From assembly GCA_965657965.1 (NCBI GenBank), contig CBFHQM010000017.1, positions 1 through 53,587 of the forward strand: DNA of 53,587 bases, in the 5' to 3' direction. Position numbers and translations under genes: made by a program. The DNA comes from UBA8752 sp965657965. GTDB lineage: Bacteria > Bacteroidota > Bacteroidia > Flavobacteriales_D > Sanyastnellaceae. The notes under the pieces were generated by a model. That model saw only the letters and a program-made list of their open reading frames with translations, ran no database searches and had not been told where the DNA came from. Positions 24,296 to 33,195 of the stretch are shown piece after piece (position 1 is the stretch's first letter; the number at the start of each line of letters is the position of its first letter).

Positions 24296-26689
24296 CTAGG
24301 ATGCCCATTGAAGGGCGTCCATCATGAAGTGGTTTTCCATGCGCACAAATCCCGCTTGAGGCAAGACGGAAGCGCCCAGTTTTTTCTTCTCCAAAGTAGC
24401 CGTAAGGCCAAGCTGAATTTCGGTGCACCCCAATTCAGATGCGCGCATGACGGTGCGGTACAGCACCTGCTTGTAAACTTTGTGTGAGTCGAGATAACGG
24501 TAATCCAGCCCCACAAACTTGGCTGCATATCGCGGACCATTGCGGTGGCTGAACATGACCGCCACCGCCTTGTCCTTGGGACCGCCCTCCTTCAAGTGAA
24601 GACTCAACACGTCCCAGTCTGGATGACGCACCAAGGCTGCAAAAAGTGACTTCGGCAAATCGAACGTATTGATCTCACGGGCCCGGGCTTTGACTTGCAA
24701 ATACAACGAATACCCATGGTCGATGTCCGCCTCAGAAGTCAACTTCCCTAACCGCACTTCGAACTGATCCTCGAAAGGCAAAACCTCCTTTCTCACACAG
24801 TAACGGTACTTTGATTTTAAACCCCGTAAAAACGTTTCCGGCGAGTTCCATTGCACGTCTGAAATGGTGTGCGTATCCGGCATCTCCATGCGCACATGGC
24901 CCTCTTGCAACAACGTGCTTTCCACCTCTCCTTCTGCTTTGATTCCACGAATCATGACCCCCTCGGCTCCATGCTCGGAACGAATGGATTCCGCAGCCTT
25001 CACCAATTGCTTTAGTGCAGCCAAGTGCGCCGGATGATTCCGGTCCAAGAAGAGCCCACCTTCACTCAGCAAGGAGCCCACCATCACCATTTTTTGTTGT
25101 CCAACCCCAGCATCTTCGGTACGCAACACTTCCATTCTCTCCGAAACTTGAGCACTCGATAGCATGTCTGATTTGGTGAGACAAACCGTGAGATAGGTCG
25201 CCAACACTGGACGATTGGCGGCGTCGCGAACCACGATGTATTTGAACACCCAGTCCGAAGGGAAGCGAACCGATGGCTTGGCAAACAAAGACTCTTGAAG
25301 CCGCAAACCTGCAGCACTGTCCACGTCTTGACGGCCCAACAACCCGTCCCATTCATCGGCGTTCAACACGTCCACAGTCGAGGCCACTTCCACCTTCAGT
25401 TTAGCTGGCATTTTGACCTTGGCATTGCCTCTGGTCTTCTGCTTAGAGTACATGCCAAAAAGCCGGTCTAAGTCAGCTCGACCCACGCCGTTTTTGGCCA
25501 TCACACGGGGGTGGTGATGGGCCATGGCGTCCAAAAACCGATCGATGTCGGCCTGACTGTGACCCGCGGTTACAGTAAACCGAACCCCTCCCCGCTTCAT
25601 GGGCACGGCCGGAAAAACACCCGGTGGCGCATAGCATCCATCTTCCCGCAGGCCTTTGATCACATCATAGGTGTACTCAGGCAATCCGCAGCCCACGTAA
25701 AAAATGGGAGATGGCGAATCGCAAACCAAGGGAAGGTCCCGCTTCAAAAGTCCCTCTTGGGTGGCCTCAATGTTGCGGCGAAGTCGCGCTTGCAAAGGGG
25801 CCAGTCCCCCCGACAAATGCAGTTTAGCCGAAGCCAATGCAGCGCCCAACATAGGCGGTTGAATGGGGCCTGAAAAAAGCAACGGACCTCCTGTTCGAAG
25901 CACCCGTTCGTGCCAATCCGAGCGGGCCATGACCAACGCCCCACCTGCAGATGCAAACGCCTTGTTCAACGACGTCGCCAAGACCATGTTTTTGTGAAGC
26001 GCCATTTGAGACAAGGCATATCCTTGACCCCGTTCACCGGACCAGCTCATGCCATGGGCATCGTCCACATACAGTCGGAAATGACCATGCTGATTGAGTC
26101 GAGAAGACAGCTCCTGCAAAGGGGCCCCATTTCCAAACATGGAGTAGATGCCGTCTACACAATACCATACGCGCTCTCCCGAACTGCCGTACGCGGCAAT
26201 CAATCGGTCCAAAGCATCGAGGTCATTGTGTGGAATCAAGCGAACCGTGGTGCCCGAGGCCTGGGCCAAACGGGCTGCATTCTGCACGCTGGCGTGAACG
26301 TGGTGATCGAGCAAAATGACGTCCTTGGGTCCAACCAACGCCGGCAAAGCCGCCTGATGGCCCAAGGTCGTGGTGGGAGTGGCAATCGCAAATCCACCAA
26401 AAATCTGAGACAACACGGCCTCAAGCTCATCGTACAGCGCAATGCGGCTGTATGTGCGGGAGGAACTGTACTGTGTACCGTATTCGCGGACCGCTTGGAT
26501 CGCCCCTTCTATCAAGTCAGGGTGATGCTCCAAACCGAGGTAAGAGCACGAACCAAAATTCAAAAAATCCTGGCCCTCCATTGAAATGCGCGTACCGCCA
26601 GCCCGGGCCGCTTGGACGGATGCGTTTCCAATGCCTTTGTTCATGCCGTTTCGAACGACGCGATGGAGGATGTCAAATTGTGGATTCAT
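24296..26689 (-). CDS. Fusion of alpha-oxoamine-synthase-type PLP enzyme and BioF2-like acyltransferase
   Basis: The 797-residue protein has two parts. Residues about 1-395 form a PLP enzyme like 8-amino-7-oxononanoate synthase: DFLNFGSCSYLGLEHHPDLI, GTQYSSSRTYSRIALYDELE, YVDDAHGMSW (PLP-binding Asp) and SLNKAFASAGGALV with the likely Schiff-base Lys243. Residues about 425-797 form a GNAT-superfamily domain of the BioF2-like type (PETFLRGLKSKYRYCVRKEV, AVAVMFSHRNGPRYAAKFVG, LGCTEIQLGLTATLEKKKLG). Such enzymes condense an amino acid with an acyl thioester; the GNAT part could then acylate the amine, giving an N-acyl amino-ketone or sphingolipid-like product (inference). ATG 26689 begins the family N-terminus. 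It diverges from the penicillin-acylase gene. Confidence 0.9.
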   Translation of the reverse strand: MNPQFDILHRVVRNGMNKGIGNASVQAARAGGTRISMEGQDFLNFGSCSYLGLEHHPDLIEGAIQAVREYGTQYSSSRTYSRIALYDELEAVLSQIFGGFAIATPTTTLGHQAALPALVGPKDVILLDHHVHASVQNAARLAQASGTTVRLIPHNDLDALDRLIAAYGSSGERVWYCVDGIYSMFGNGAPLQELSSRLNQHGHFRLYVDDAHGMSWSGERGQGYALSQMALHKNMVLATSLNKAFASAGGALVMARSDWHERVLRTGGPLLFSGPIQPPMLGAALASAKLHLSGGLAPLQARLRRNIEATQEGLLKRDLPLVCDSPSPIFYVGCGLPEYTYDVIKGLREDGCYAPPGVFPAVPMKRGGVRFTVTAGHSQADIDRFLDAMAHHHPRVMAKNGVGRADLDRLFGMYSKQKTRGNAKVKMPAKLKVEVASTVDVLNADEWDGLLGRQDVDSAAGLRLQESLFAKPSVRFPSDWVFKYIVVRDAANRPVLATYLTVCLTKSDMLSSAQVSERMEVLRTEDAGVGQQKMVMVGSLLSEGGLFLDRNHPAHLAALKQLVKAAESIRSEHGAEGVMIRGIKAEGEVESTLLQEGHVRMEMPDTHTISDVQWNSPETFLRGLKSKYRYCVRKEVLPFEDQFEVRLGKLTSEADIDHGYSLYLQVKARAREINTFDLPKSLFAALVRHPDWDVLSLHLKEGGPKDKAVAVMFSHRNGPRYAAKFVGLDYRYLDSHKVYKQVLYRTVMRASELGCTEIQLGLTATLEKKKLGASVLPQAGFVRMENHFMMDALQWAS

Positions 26690-26818
26690 GGCTAGGGAGG
26701 TTCGGTGCAGACAAATCAAGCCTACCGTTTTGCCTCCTCTCGTAACAAGCATCATGCACGAGGATGACATTCATCATCCCCTGGCCTTGCAGTACCTTCA
26801 GCGCCTACGAATCGCGCC

Positions 26819-29248
26819 ATGAAAAATGTCCTCAAAGCGCTCGGCCTGCTGTTGGTCTTGCTGATCCTGTGCACCCTCGGCTTTGTTCAATCCAGCGGCA
26901 CCGATTACAGTTTTACGCTGCAATCGGATGCAGTGTCGGCGCCCGTGAACATCGTCTTTGACGACATGGCCGTGCCGCACATCTATGCGGACTCCGAAAA
27001 CGACGCCATGTATGCGTTGGGTTATGTCCACGCCGCTGAACGACTTTGGCAAATGGACCTTCTTCGCCGGGCGGGTGGCGGTGAACTTTCTGCCTTGCTT
27101 GGTCCCGACATGATCGAAAACGACCAATACTTGCGCACCCTAGGCATGAACGAAGCCGCCAAAGGAGTCGCCGAGGATTTTCTTACCCGAGCGCCTGTGC
27201 GCATACAATCGGCCATGGCAGCCTACCTCAAGGGCATCAATCGGTTCATCGCAGAAGGTGACACCCCATTGGAGTACCGATTGCTTGGCACCGAACCCGA
27301 ACCCTTCGACACGCACGACGTCTATTGCGCCACGGGATTCATGGCCTACAGCTTTGCCATCCATTTAAAAACAGAGCCCATCCTCGATTGGATGAAGCAA
27401 AACTTAGGTCCAGCCTACATGGCCGACCTCGCCCTCGGCCCAGATGGGTTTACCCGGATTCCCGTTTTTGGGACACCGCCAGACACCCTGATCACGCCCC
27501 AAACCCCCGATGAGACAGTGCACATGTCCGCTCCGGTTCAAAGGCAAGACCTGACTTCAATTGCCTCCACAGCCCACCGACTAGACGCCTTGCGCCCTGT
27601 TCCTCAATGGCTTGGATCCAACGCCTGGGTGATTGGCGGCGACAAAACAGCCAGCGGTAAGGTCATCTTCTGCAACGATGCCCACATGGGCTATGCCCAG
27701 CCTTCGGTTTGGTATGAAGCCCACATTGTGACCCCAGATGTGGAGTACTATGGCAACCATCTCGCAGGCCTTCCCTTTCCCGCCATCGGACACACCCGTC
27801 ACCATTCATGGGGCATTACCATGTTCGTGAACGACGACATTGACTTGTACCAGGAGACCATCGAAGGTGACCAGTACCTCTTCGGAAACGAATGGCGCGA
27901 CCTCGAAACCCGGACTGAAACCATTGAAGTGTCCGGCGGAGAAGCGGTAACCTTTGAATTGCGCAGCACCCACCACGGCCCCCTGATCGAGGACGACGTG
28001 GCCATGTGGTGGACCTTTACGCAGTATCCCGAAAACCGACTCCACGAGGCCTTCTTCGGGTTTTCCCGGGCCGAGAGCATGGAGGAGGTTGCCCAATCTG
28101 CGTCCATCATGCACGCGCCGGGGATCAACCTCATGTACGGCGATGACCAAGACAACATCGCCTGGTGGGCGAGCGCCAAGTTGCCCATTCGCCCTGCCCA
28201 TGTGGACACCAAAACCATAATTGACGGTACCGATCCTCAGAACGACCCCCAAGGGTGGTACCCCTTTTCGCTCAATCCTCAGTCAGTCAATCCCAGCTGT
28301 GGATATGTGTACTCCGCCAACAATGCACCGGACAGCGTCGCCGGGATTCACTATCCCGGTCATTACTACGCTGGAAATACTCGGGGAGCGGGCATCATCG
28401 ATGCCATGGAAACCAAAAACAATTGGACCCTAGAGCAAGCCCAAGCCTTACAATTGGACCACCATTCGCCAGTTTACCGGGACAATGCTGCCCGGATGGT
28501 GGCCCTGGTGAACGCAGAAGACTTGGACTCCCAAACCGCCTCCGTTCTCTCTGCTTTTAAAGCATGGGATGGCAGCCACCTTGGCGAAGACACCGCGCCC
28601 ACGTTGTATTACCGTTGGATGTACCGCACGATCCAAGGGGCCATGGAAGATGAATTTAAACGCGCATCCGACAGCACCGATGTGAATCCCTTTGAATCCT
28701 GGCACAAGACCATCGTGAGCGAAAATTCCTTTCCCCGACTCTTGGCCAATTTAGACGCACCCTGGTGGGATGACGTGTCCACCGATGGCAAGGAAACAGC
28801 ACAAGACATTCTTGGTTTGGCCCTGACTCGAGCCACTGCGGACCTCACCGCCGAACTGGGCAACGACCCCCATCACTGGCATTACAACAAACTCCACACC
28901 GTCACCCACAAACACGCGATGTCCGACGTTCCCGTGCTTGGAGACTGGTTGAACGTAGGCCCCTTTGGTTTGGGCGCTGCAAAAGATGCCCTGTGCAAAT
29001 ACGAGTTCAAACTCAAGGAAGCGGTGGACTACAGCGTCTTTTCGGGGCCTTCCATGCGGATTGGCATTGACTTTAACGACATCGACGCCGCGGAAAGCAT
29101 CTTGCCCACTGGGCAATCCGGAAATCCCTTTAGTGACTTCTACGACAACCAAGCGCCCTTGTATCACACTGGCCAATTCAGGAAAATGCGCATGAATCCG
29201 TCCGACATCGCAGCACACGCCACCTCAACAGCTACCATTGCACCATGA
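26819..29248 (+). CDS. Penicillin acylase family (Ntn-hydrolase) protein
   Basis: The 809-residue precursor has an N-terminal membrane or signal segment (LLLVLLILCTLGF). An alpha-like region begins VNIVFDDMAVPHIYADSEND and includes ALGYVHAAERLWQMDLLRR. The autocatalytic nucleophile is Ser267 in QWLGSNAWVIGG; the beta chain that follows has FCNDAHMGYAQPSVWYEAHI, PAIGHTRHHSWGIT and the Asn-rich YSANNAPDS. Cleavage just before Ser267 would release the active enzyme, in the periplasm or on the surface. The family hydrolyses amides: penicillins, N-acyl homoserine lactones or N-acyl amino acids. The substrate is unknown. The start lies 129 bases from the divergent fusion-enzyme gene; the stop overlaps the next gene by four bases. 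Confidence 0.94.
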   Translation: MKNVLKALGLLLVLLILCTLGFVQSSGTDYSFTLQSDAVSAPVNIVFDDMAVPHIYADSENDAMYALGYVHAAERLWQMDLLRRAGGGELSALLGPDMIENDQYLRTLGMNEAAKGVAEDFLTRAPVRIQSAMAAYLKGINRFIAEGDTPLEYRLLGTEPEPFDTHDVYCATGFMAYSFAIHLKTEPILDWMKQNLGPAYMADLALGPDGFTRIPVFGTPPDTLITPQTPDETVHMSAPVQRQDLTSIASTAHRLDALRPVPQWLGSNAWVIGGDKTASGKVIFCNDAHMGYAQPSVWYEAHIVTPDVEYYGNHLAGLPFPAIGHTRHHSWGITMFVNDDIDLYQETIEGDQYLFGNEWRDLETRTETIEVSGGEAVTFELRSTHHGPLIEDDVAMWWTFTQYPENRLHEAFFGFSRAESMEEVAQSASIMHAPGINLMYGDDQDNIAWWASAKLPIRPAHVDTKTIIDGTDPQNDPQGWYPFSLNPQSVNPSCGYVYSANNAPDSVAGIHYPGHYYAGNTRGAGIIDAMETKNNWTLEQAQALQLDHHSPVYRDNAARMVALVNAEDLDSQTASVLSAFKAWDGSHLGEDTAPTLYYRWMYRTIQGAMEDEFKRASDSTDVNPFESWHKTIVSENSFPRLLANLDAPWWDDVSTDGKETAQDILGLALTRATADLTAELGNDPHHWHYNKLHTVTHKHAMSDVPVLGDWLNVGPFGLGAAKDALCKYEFKLKEAVDYSVFSGPSMRIGIDFNDIDAAESILPTGQSGNPFSDFYDNQAPLYHTGQFRKMRMNPSDIAAHATSTATIAP

Positions 29249-29811
29249 TTACGAGCGCTTTCCCAAAGGCATTCCTTACGCTTCTTTGCGTGCTCACGTT
29301 GGTGGCGGTCTCCGCCCGTGCTCAAGAACAAGTAAAAGAGCGTTACATCGAGTCCAATTGGGGCGTCGCCGCCGTCGATGGTGAGTTCATTTTTCCTGGC
29401 ACGTCCTTTTTGATCGGCAAACGGACCTTCTTCAGCGACGCGGGCTTTGTCGATGCTCAAATCGGACTCGCTTTTCCCACCCTCGCTACAGCCAAAGTCG
29501 GAGTTGGAAAACGATGGGGTTCTGGATGGAGTCTCTCCACTGGCGTTCGCATCTGGCCACTCCACGCCTACGTCCAAACCGGCATTCCGACCCAACGCTG
29601 CAACCGGGACATCAGCAAAGCCAAATTGCGCCGACTCGAACGCCGGGGAAAGAGTGCAAGCGACATTAAATGCACCGAATGGGCGTTCTCTTTTGAACTG
29701 TCCCCTTACGGCGTGTTGTACAGCACCGAATCAGACCGGCTTTACGATTGGGACGGCGTGTCGGCCTTGTCCCTCGGAATGGTCACCGTCGGCAGAAGGT
29801 GGCTCTTCTGA
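29245..29811 (+). CDS. Exported hypothetical protein coupled to the penicillin acylase gene
   Basis: The 188-residue protein has a signal peptide (FLTLLCVLTLVAVSARAQ) and a body with amphipathic beta-like stretches (SFLIGKRTFFSDAGFVDAQI, GVGKRWGSGWSLSTGVRIW, LSLGMVTVGRRWLF) that suggest a small outer-membrane beta-barrel; the final Trp-Leu-Phe is a typical barrel C-terminus. I do not recognise the family. Its ATG overlaps the penicillin acylase stop (ATGA), so the two are translated together and may work together. Confidence 0.65.
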   Translation: MITSAFPKAFLTLLCVLTLVAVSARAQEQVKERYIESNWGVAAVDGEFIFPGTSFLIGKRTFFSDAGFVDAQIGLAFPTLATAKVGVGKRWGSGWSLSTGVRIWPLHAYVQTGIPTQRCNRDISKAKLRRLERRGKSASDIKCTEWAFSFELSPYGVLYSTESDRLYDWDGVSALSLGMVTVGRRWLF

Positions 29812-30003
29812 GCCAGAAAAATTGGCTAGAACAAGGGGGAACGTCGCATTGACCTCTCTGGATCCGGACCTGCTCCACTTTTGAATTCAAAGTCGAATTC
29901 GAACCGGGCGCAATGAGATTCTCAATTCAATCGCCTCAGCAGCCAACTCAGGCGCCAGTTTTCAACTTTAATGCCACATTGAGCGCGACAACCTGAAGCC
30001 TCT

Positions 30004-30018
30004 GTGTACATTGTACAC
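30004..30018. promoter_or_regulatory. Perfect 15-bp palindrome upstream of susC
   Basis: GTGTACA-T-TGTACAC is a perfect inverted repeat with a one-base centre, ending 75 bases before the susC ATG at 30094. It is the best copy of the site also seen at 12511-12525 and 39610-39624. Its symmetry fits a dimeric repressor or activator of the glycan locus. The rest of the 282-base gap (29812-30093) shows no gene. Confidence 0.6.
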
Positions 30019-30093
30019 CAACAATTCAAGGTGCGGGCCCAACACCACTACAAAAACCGCGCTAAGGCCAGTAATTGCTAGCAAATCATTGCC

Positions 30094-33000
30094 ATGAACA
30101 CAAGTCACCGCTGTCTTCTCCTTTGGAGCAAGTCTCTTTTTTTCTTGATGTTTGCCCTGAGTTGGTCAACCATTTCAGCCCAAACCCTCTCCTTGACTGG
30201 AACCGTCTTAGACGGAGAATCCGGAGACGCCTTGATCGGTGCAACCGTTCTCGCCGAAGGCACCACACAAGGTGCCAGTGCAGGGGTCGACGGCACCTTC
30301 ACATTGAAAGTGGAGCGCCTGCCCGTCAACTTGACCTTCAGCTTCATCGGCTACGAAAGCCAAACCCTGAATGTCACCTCGGGAGCGCCCATGACCGTGA
30401 CCCTCAACATGGATGCCGAGCTCGTTGGCGAAGTGGTTGTGGTTGGATACGGACGCCAGAAAAAGAAGGTCTCGACCGGTTCCATTTCCAAAGTCACCGC
30501 CAAAGACATTGAAGGCATCGCTGTGCCCGATGTTACATCGAGCCTCGAAGGCTTGACTTCCGGCTTGATTGTAAACGAATCCAGTGGCCAACCCGGTTCT
30601 GGGAAAAGCATCCTGATTCGCGGAATCAGCACCAACGGAGACAACTCTCCGCTCTATGTTGTAGACGGGCTCCAAGTGGGCAACATCGACAACCTAAACC
30701 CGAGTGACGTAGAATCTGTGGACGTTTTGAAAGACGCCGCATCCAGCGCCATTTACGGTGCCCGTGCCGCCAACGGCGTGATCATCATCACCACCAAGAG
30801 TGGCAGCAAAGACGAAGGCAGCATCACCTACTCCAACAGTTACTTGAATTCCAACCCTTGGAAGTTGCCCGAGATGTTGGGGTCAGAAGATTATGTGGTG
30901 TTGATGCGAGAAAAGTTTGCCAACAGCAATCAAACCTCGGCCTTGGACATTCTCGGTTTTCCTGATTTCGGAGACGCCTTGACGGGCAACACGAACTGGA
31001 TGGAAGCCATTTTCAATTCTGCGCAAGTGGTCAATCACCGGGTGACGGCTTCTGGCAAGAACTCCTATATGTCCATGGACTATTGGGACCAGAACGGCGT
31101 GATTGGCGGCGAGAAGTCCAACTACACGCGTTACGCTTTGCGCTACAACTCCACCAAGAAGGTCAAGGACATGTTGACCCTTGGCCAAAACTTTTACCTC
31201 AACCGGACGCAGAACAACAACATCGGAACCAACAGCGCCTTCGGTGGCGTCCAATCCGACGCCTTCGCCTACGACCCCCTCACCCCCATTTACGATGAAG
31301 AAGGTCAATTTGGGTTTGCTCAGTCTCCCTGGGTACAGAAGGAATACATCAACCCGTTAAGCCGTCTTTACTTGGCCGGAGGCGACAACAAGTCGGACCA
31401 AATTCTTGGAAACGTCTTTCTCGAGGCCCAACCCATCCAAGGTTTGCGTGTCAAAACTGATGTTGGCTTCGACCTCAACTGGTACGATTACCGGTACTTC
31501 ACCCCCCGTTATGAATTCCATCCAGCGGCGCAAAACCTCACCAACGATGTGGGCCAAGGTTCTGGCAACTTCCAAGGCATTCAATGGGAGAACACGGCCA
31601 ACTATACCACGACTGTAGAAGACAAGCACAACATCGATGTCCTGGTCGGCACCTCTTACCGGGCCAACGAGTTCCGTCAGGTCGGTGGCTCCACCTCGAA
31701 CATTCCTGCAGATGCGGAGTTCAACCCCAACTTCCACTACATCGACTCTGGACAAGACACCTTGGACTTGGCCTTTGGCGGCGCGTCAGTGGACTATGCC
31801 CTGATCAGCTCCTTCTCTCGTCTGCTCTACAACTTTGACGAGAAGTACCTCTTCTCTGCCACCATTCGTCGAGATGGGTCTTCCAATTTTGGAGAAAACA
31901 ACCGCTACGGTGTATTCCCTTCCGCATCGGTCGGATGGGTCGCTTCCAAGGAAGACTTCCTCAAGGATTCAGAGAAAATCAGCTTTATGAAAGTGCGCGC
32001 TTCGTGGGGTGTCAATGGCTCCGACCGCATTTCTCCATTGAGCTATGTCGCCCGAATCCAAAACGCCTTTACCTACTCCTTCGGCAGCGAAGAGCAGGCG
32101 CTGAGCACAGGTACGGCTTTGGCCGCTCCACCGAACCCCAATGTGAAATGGGAGGAAAGCGAGCAGCTCGACCTTGGAATCGAGTTGGGTCTCTTCGATA
32201 ACAAGCTGAACATCGAAGCCGATGTTTACAGCAAGCGCACCAAGGACTTGTTGATGACACAGCAAATCCCAGGATACATCGGCGCCACCAACAACCCCAC
32301 CTCCAACCTCGGAGAGATCTTGAACCGCGGCATTGAACTCGGCATCGGCTACAGAATGTCCAAGGGCGAATGGGACCTGAACACCCAATTGAACTACACC
32401 CACTTCAAAAATGAGGTGGTGAACGTGGCGGGAGAGACCGGCTACTTGAACGGTTGGGGATGGCCCGTCCGGAACACCGCCATTACCCGCATGACCGAAG
32501 GGTACGCCGTGGGCCACTTTGTGGGCTATCAAGCCGATGGCATCTTCCAATCTCAAGCCGAGATTTTCGGACACATCAACCAAGAAGGAGACCTGCTTCA
32601 ACCCAATGCCGAACCCGGAGACATTCGCTTTTTGGACACCAATGGCGACGGCATCATCAACTCCGATGACATTGGCGACATCGGCAGCCCTTGGCCAAAG
32701 CACATCATCGGCTTTAGCACCAATTTGACCTACAAGAACTTCTACATGAATGCCATTTTCAATGGCCAAATTGGACACGACATCTACCGGACCTATGAGC
32801 GTTCTGATGTGACGTTCTCCAACATGCAGACCTTTTGGTTGGACCGCTGGACGCCTGAGGCGCCGAGTGCAGAATTGCCGAGGTTGACGTCTACGGACCC
32901 CAACAACAACCAACGCCCCTCCAGCTTCTATGTGGAAAAGGGCAATTTCCTTCGCCTCCGCAACCTCCAACTCGGATGGACGCTCCCGAAGGAATGGACG

Positions 33001-33183
33001 CACCGCGCCAAGATGAAAGAAGTCAAGGTGTACTTGACCGGAAACAACCTATTCACGGTCACCAACTACCGCGGATTCGACCCGGATATCGGCACCAGTG
33101 GATGGATTCTCGACACGGGAATCGACAAAGGATTTTACCCCAACAATCGCTCCTTCGGAGCCGGCCTCAACGTCTCATTTTAA
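30094..33183 (+). CDS. susC: SusC/RagA-type TonB-dependent outer membrane transporter
   Basis: The 1029-residue protein has a signal peptide, then a carboxypeptidase-regulatory-like domain (LTGTVLDGESGDALIGATVL, TFTLKVERLPVNLTFSFIGY) at about 30-110. The EVVVVGYGRQKKK junction near 113 is typical of SusC. The plug domain follows (VPDVTSSLEGLTSGLIVNES, SILIRGISTNGDNSPLYVVD, VLKDAASSAIYGARAANGVI), then a barrel of about 800 residues ending GAGLNVSF. It would import oligosaccharides into the periplasm with TonB energy, together with the SusD gene 12 bases downstream. The context suggests beta-1,3-glucan as substrate. Confidence 0.96.
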   Translation: MNTSHRCLLLWSKSLFFLMFALSWSTISAQTLSLTGTVLDGESGDALIGATVLAEGTTQGASAGVDGTFTLKVERLPVNLTFSFIGYESQTLNVTSGAPMTVTLNMDAELVGEVVVVGYGRQKKKVSTGSISKVTAKDIEGIAVPDVTSSLEGLTSGLIVNESSGQPGSGKSILIRGISTNGDNSPLYVVDGLQVGNIDNLNPSDVESVDVLKDAASSAIYGARAANGVIIITTKSGSKDEGSITYSNSYLNSNPWKLPEMLGSEDYVVLMREKFANSNQTSALDILGFPDFGDALTGNTNWMEAIFNSAQVVNHRVTASGKNSYMSMDYWDQNGVIGGEKSNYTRYALRYNSTKKVKDMLTLGQNFYLNRTQNNNIGTNSAFGGVQSDAFAYDPLTPIYDEEGQFGFAQSPWVQKEYINPLSRLYLAGGDNKSDQILGNVFLEAQPIQGLRVKTDVGFDLNWYDYRYFTPRYEFHPAAQNLTNDVGQGSGNFQGIQWENTANYTTTVEDKHNIDVLVGTSYRANEFRQVGGSTSNIPADAEFNPNFHYIDSGQDTLDLAFGGASVDYALISSFSRLLYNFDEKYLFSATIRRDGSSNFGENNRYGVFPSASVGWVASKEDFLKDSEKISFMKVRASWGVNGSDRISPLSYVARIQNAFTYSFGSEEQALSTGTALAAPPNPNVKWEESEQLDLGIELGLFDNKLNIEADVYSKRTKDLLMTQQIPGYIGATNNPTSNLGEILNRGIELGIGYRMSKGEWDLNTQLNYTHFKNEVVNVAGETGYLNGWGWPVRNTAITRMTEGYAVGHFVGYQADGIFQSQAEIFGHINQEGDLLQPNAEPGDIRFLDTNGDGIINSDDIGDIGSPWPKHIIGFSTNLTYKNFYMNAIFNGQIGHDIYRTYERSDVTFSNMQTFWLDRWTPEAPSAELPRLTSTDPNNNQRPSSFYVEKGNFLRLRNLQLGWTLPKEWTHRAKMKEVKVYLTGNNLFTVTNYRGFDPDIGTSGWILDTGIDKGFYPNNRSFGAGLNVSF

Positions 33184-33195
33184 TCGCGTACGACA

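Noticed and set aside
31969..33003. A 344-codon leftward open frame
   Set aside because: It is antisense to the susC barrel region, where sense coding is unambiguous.
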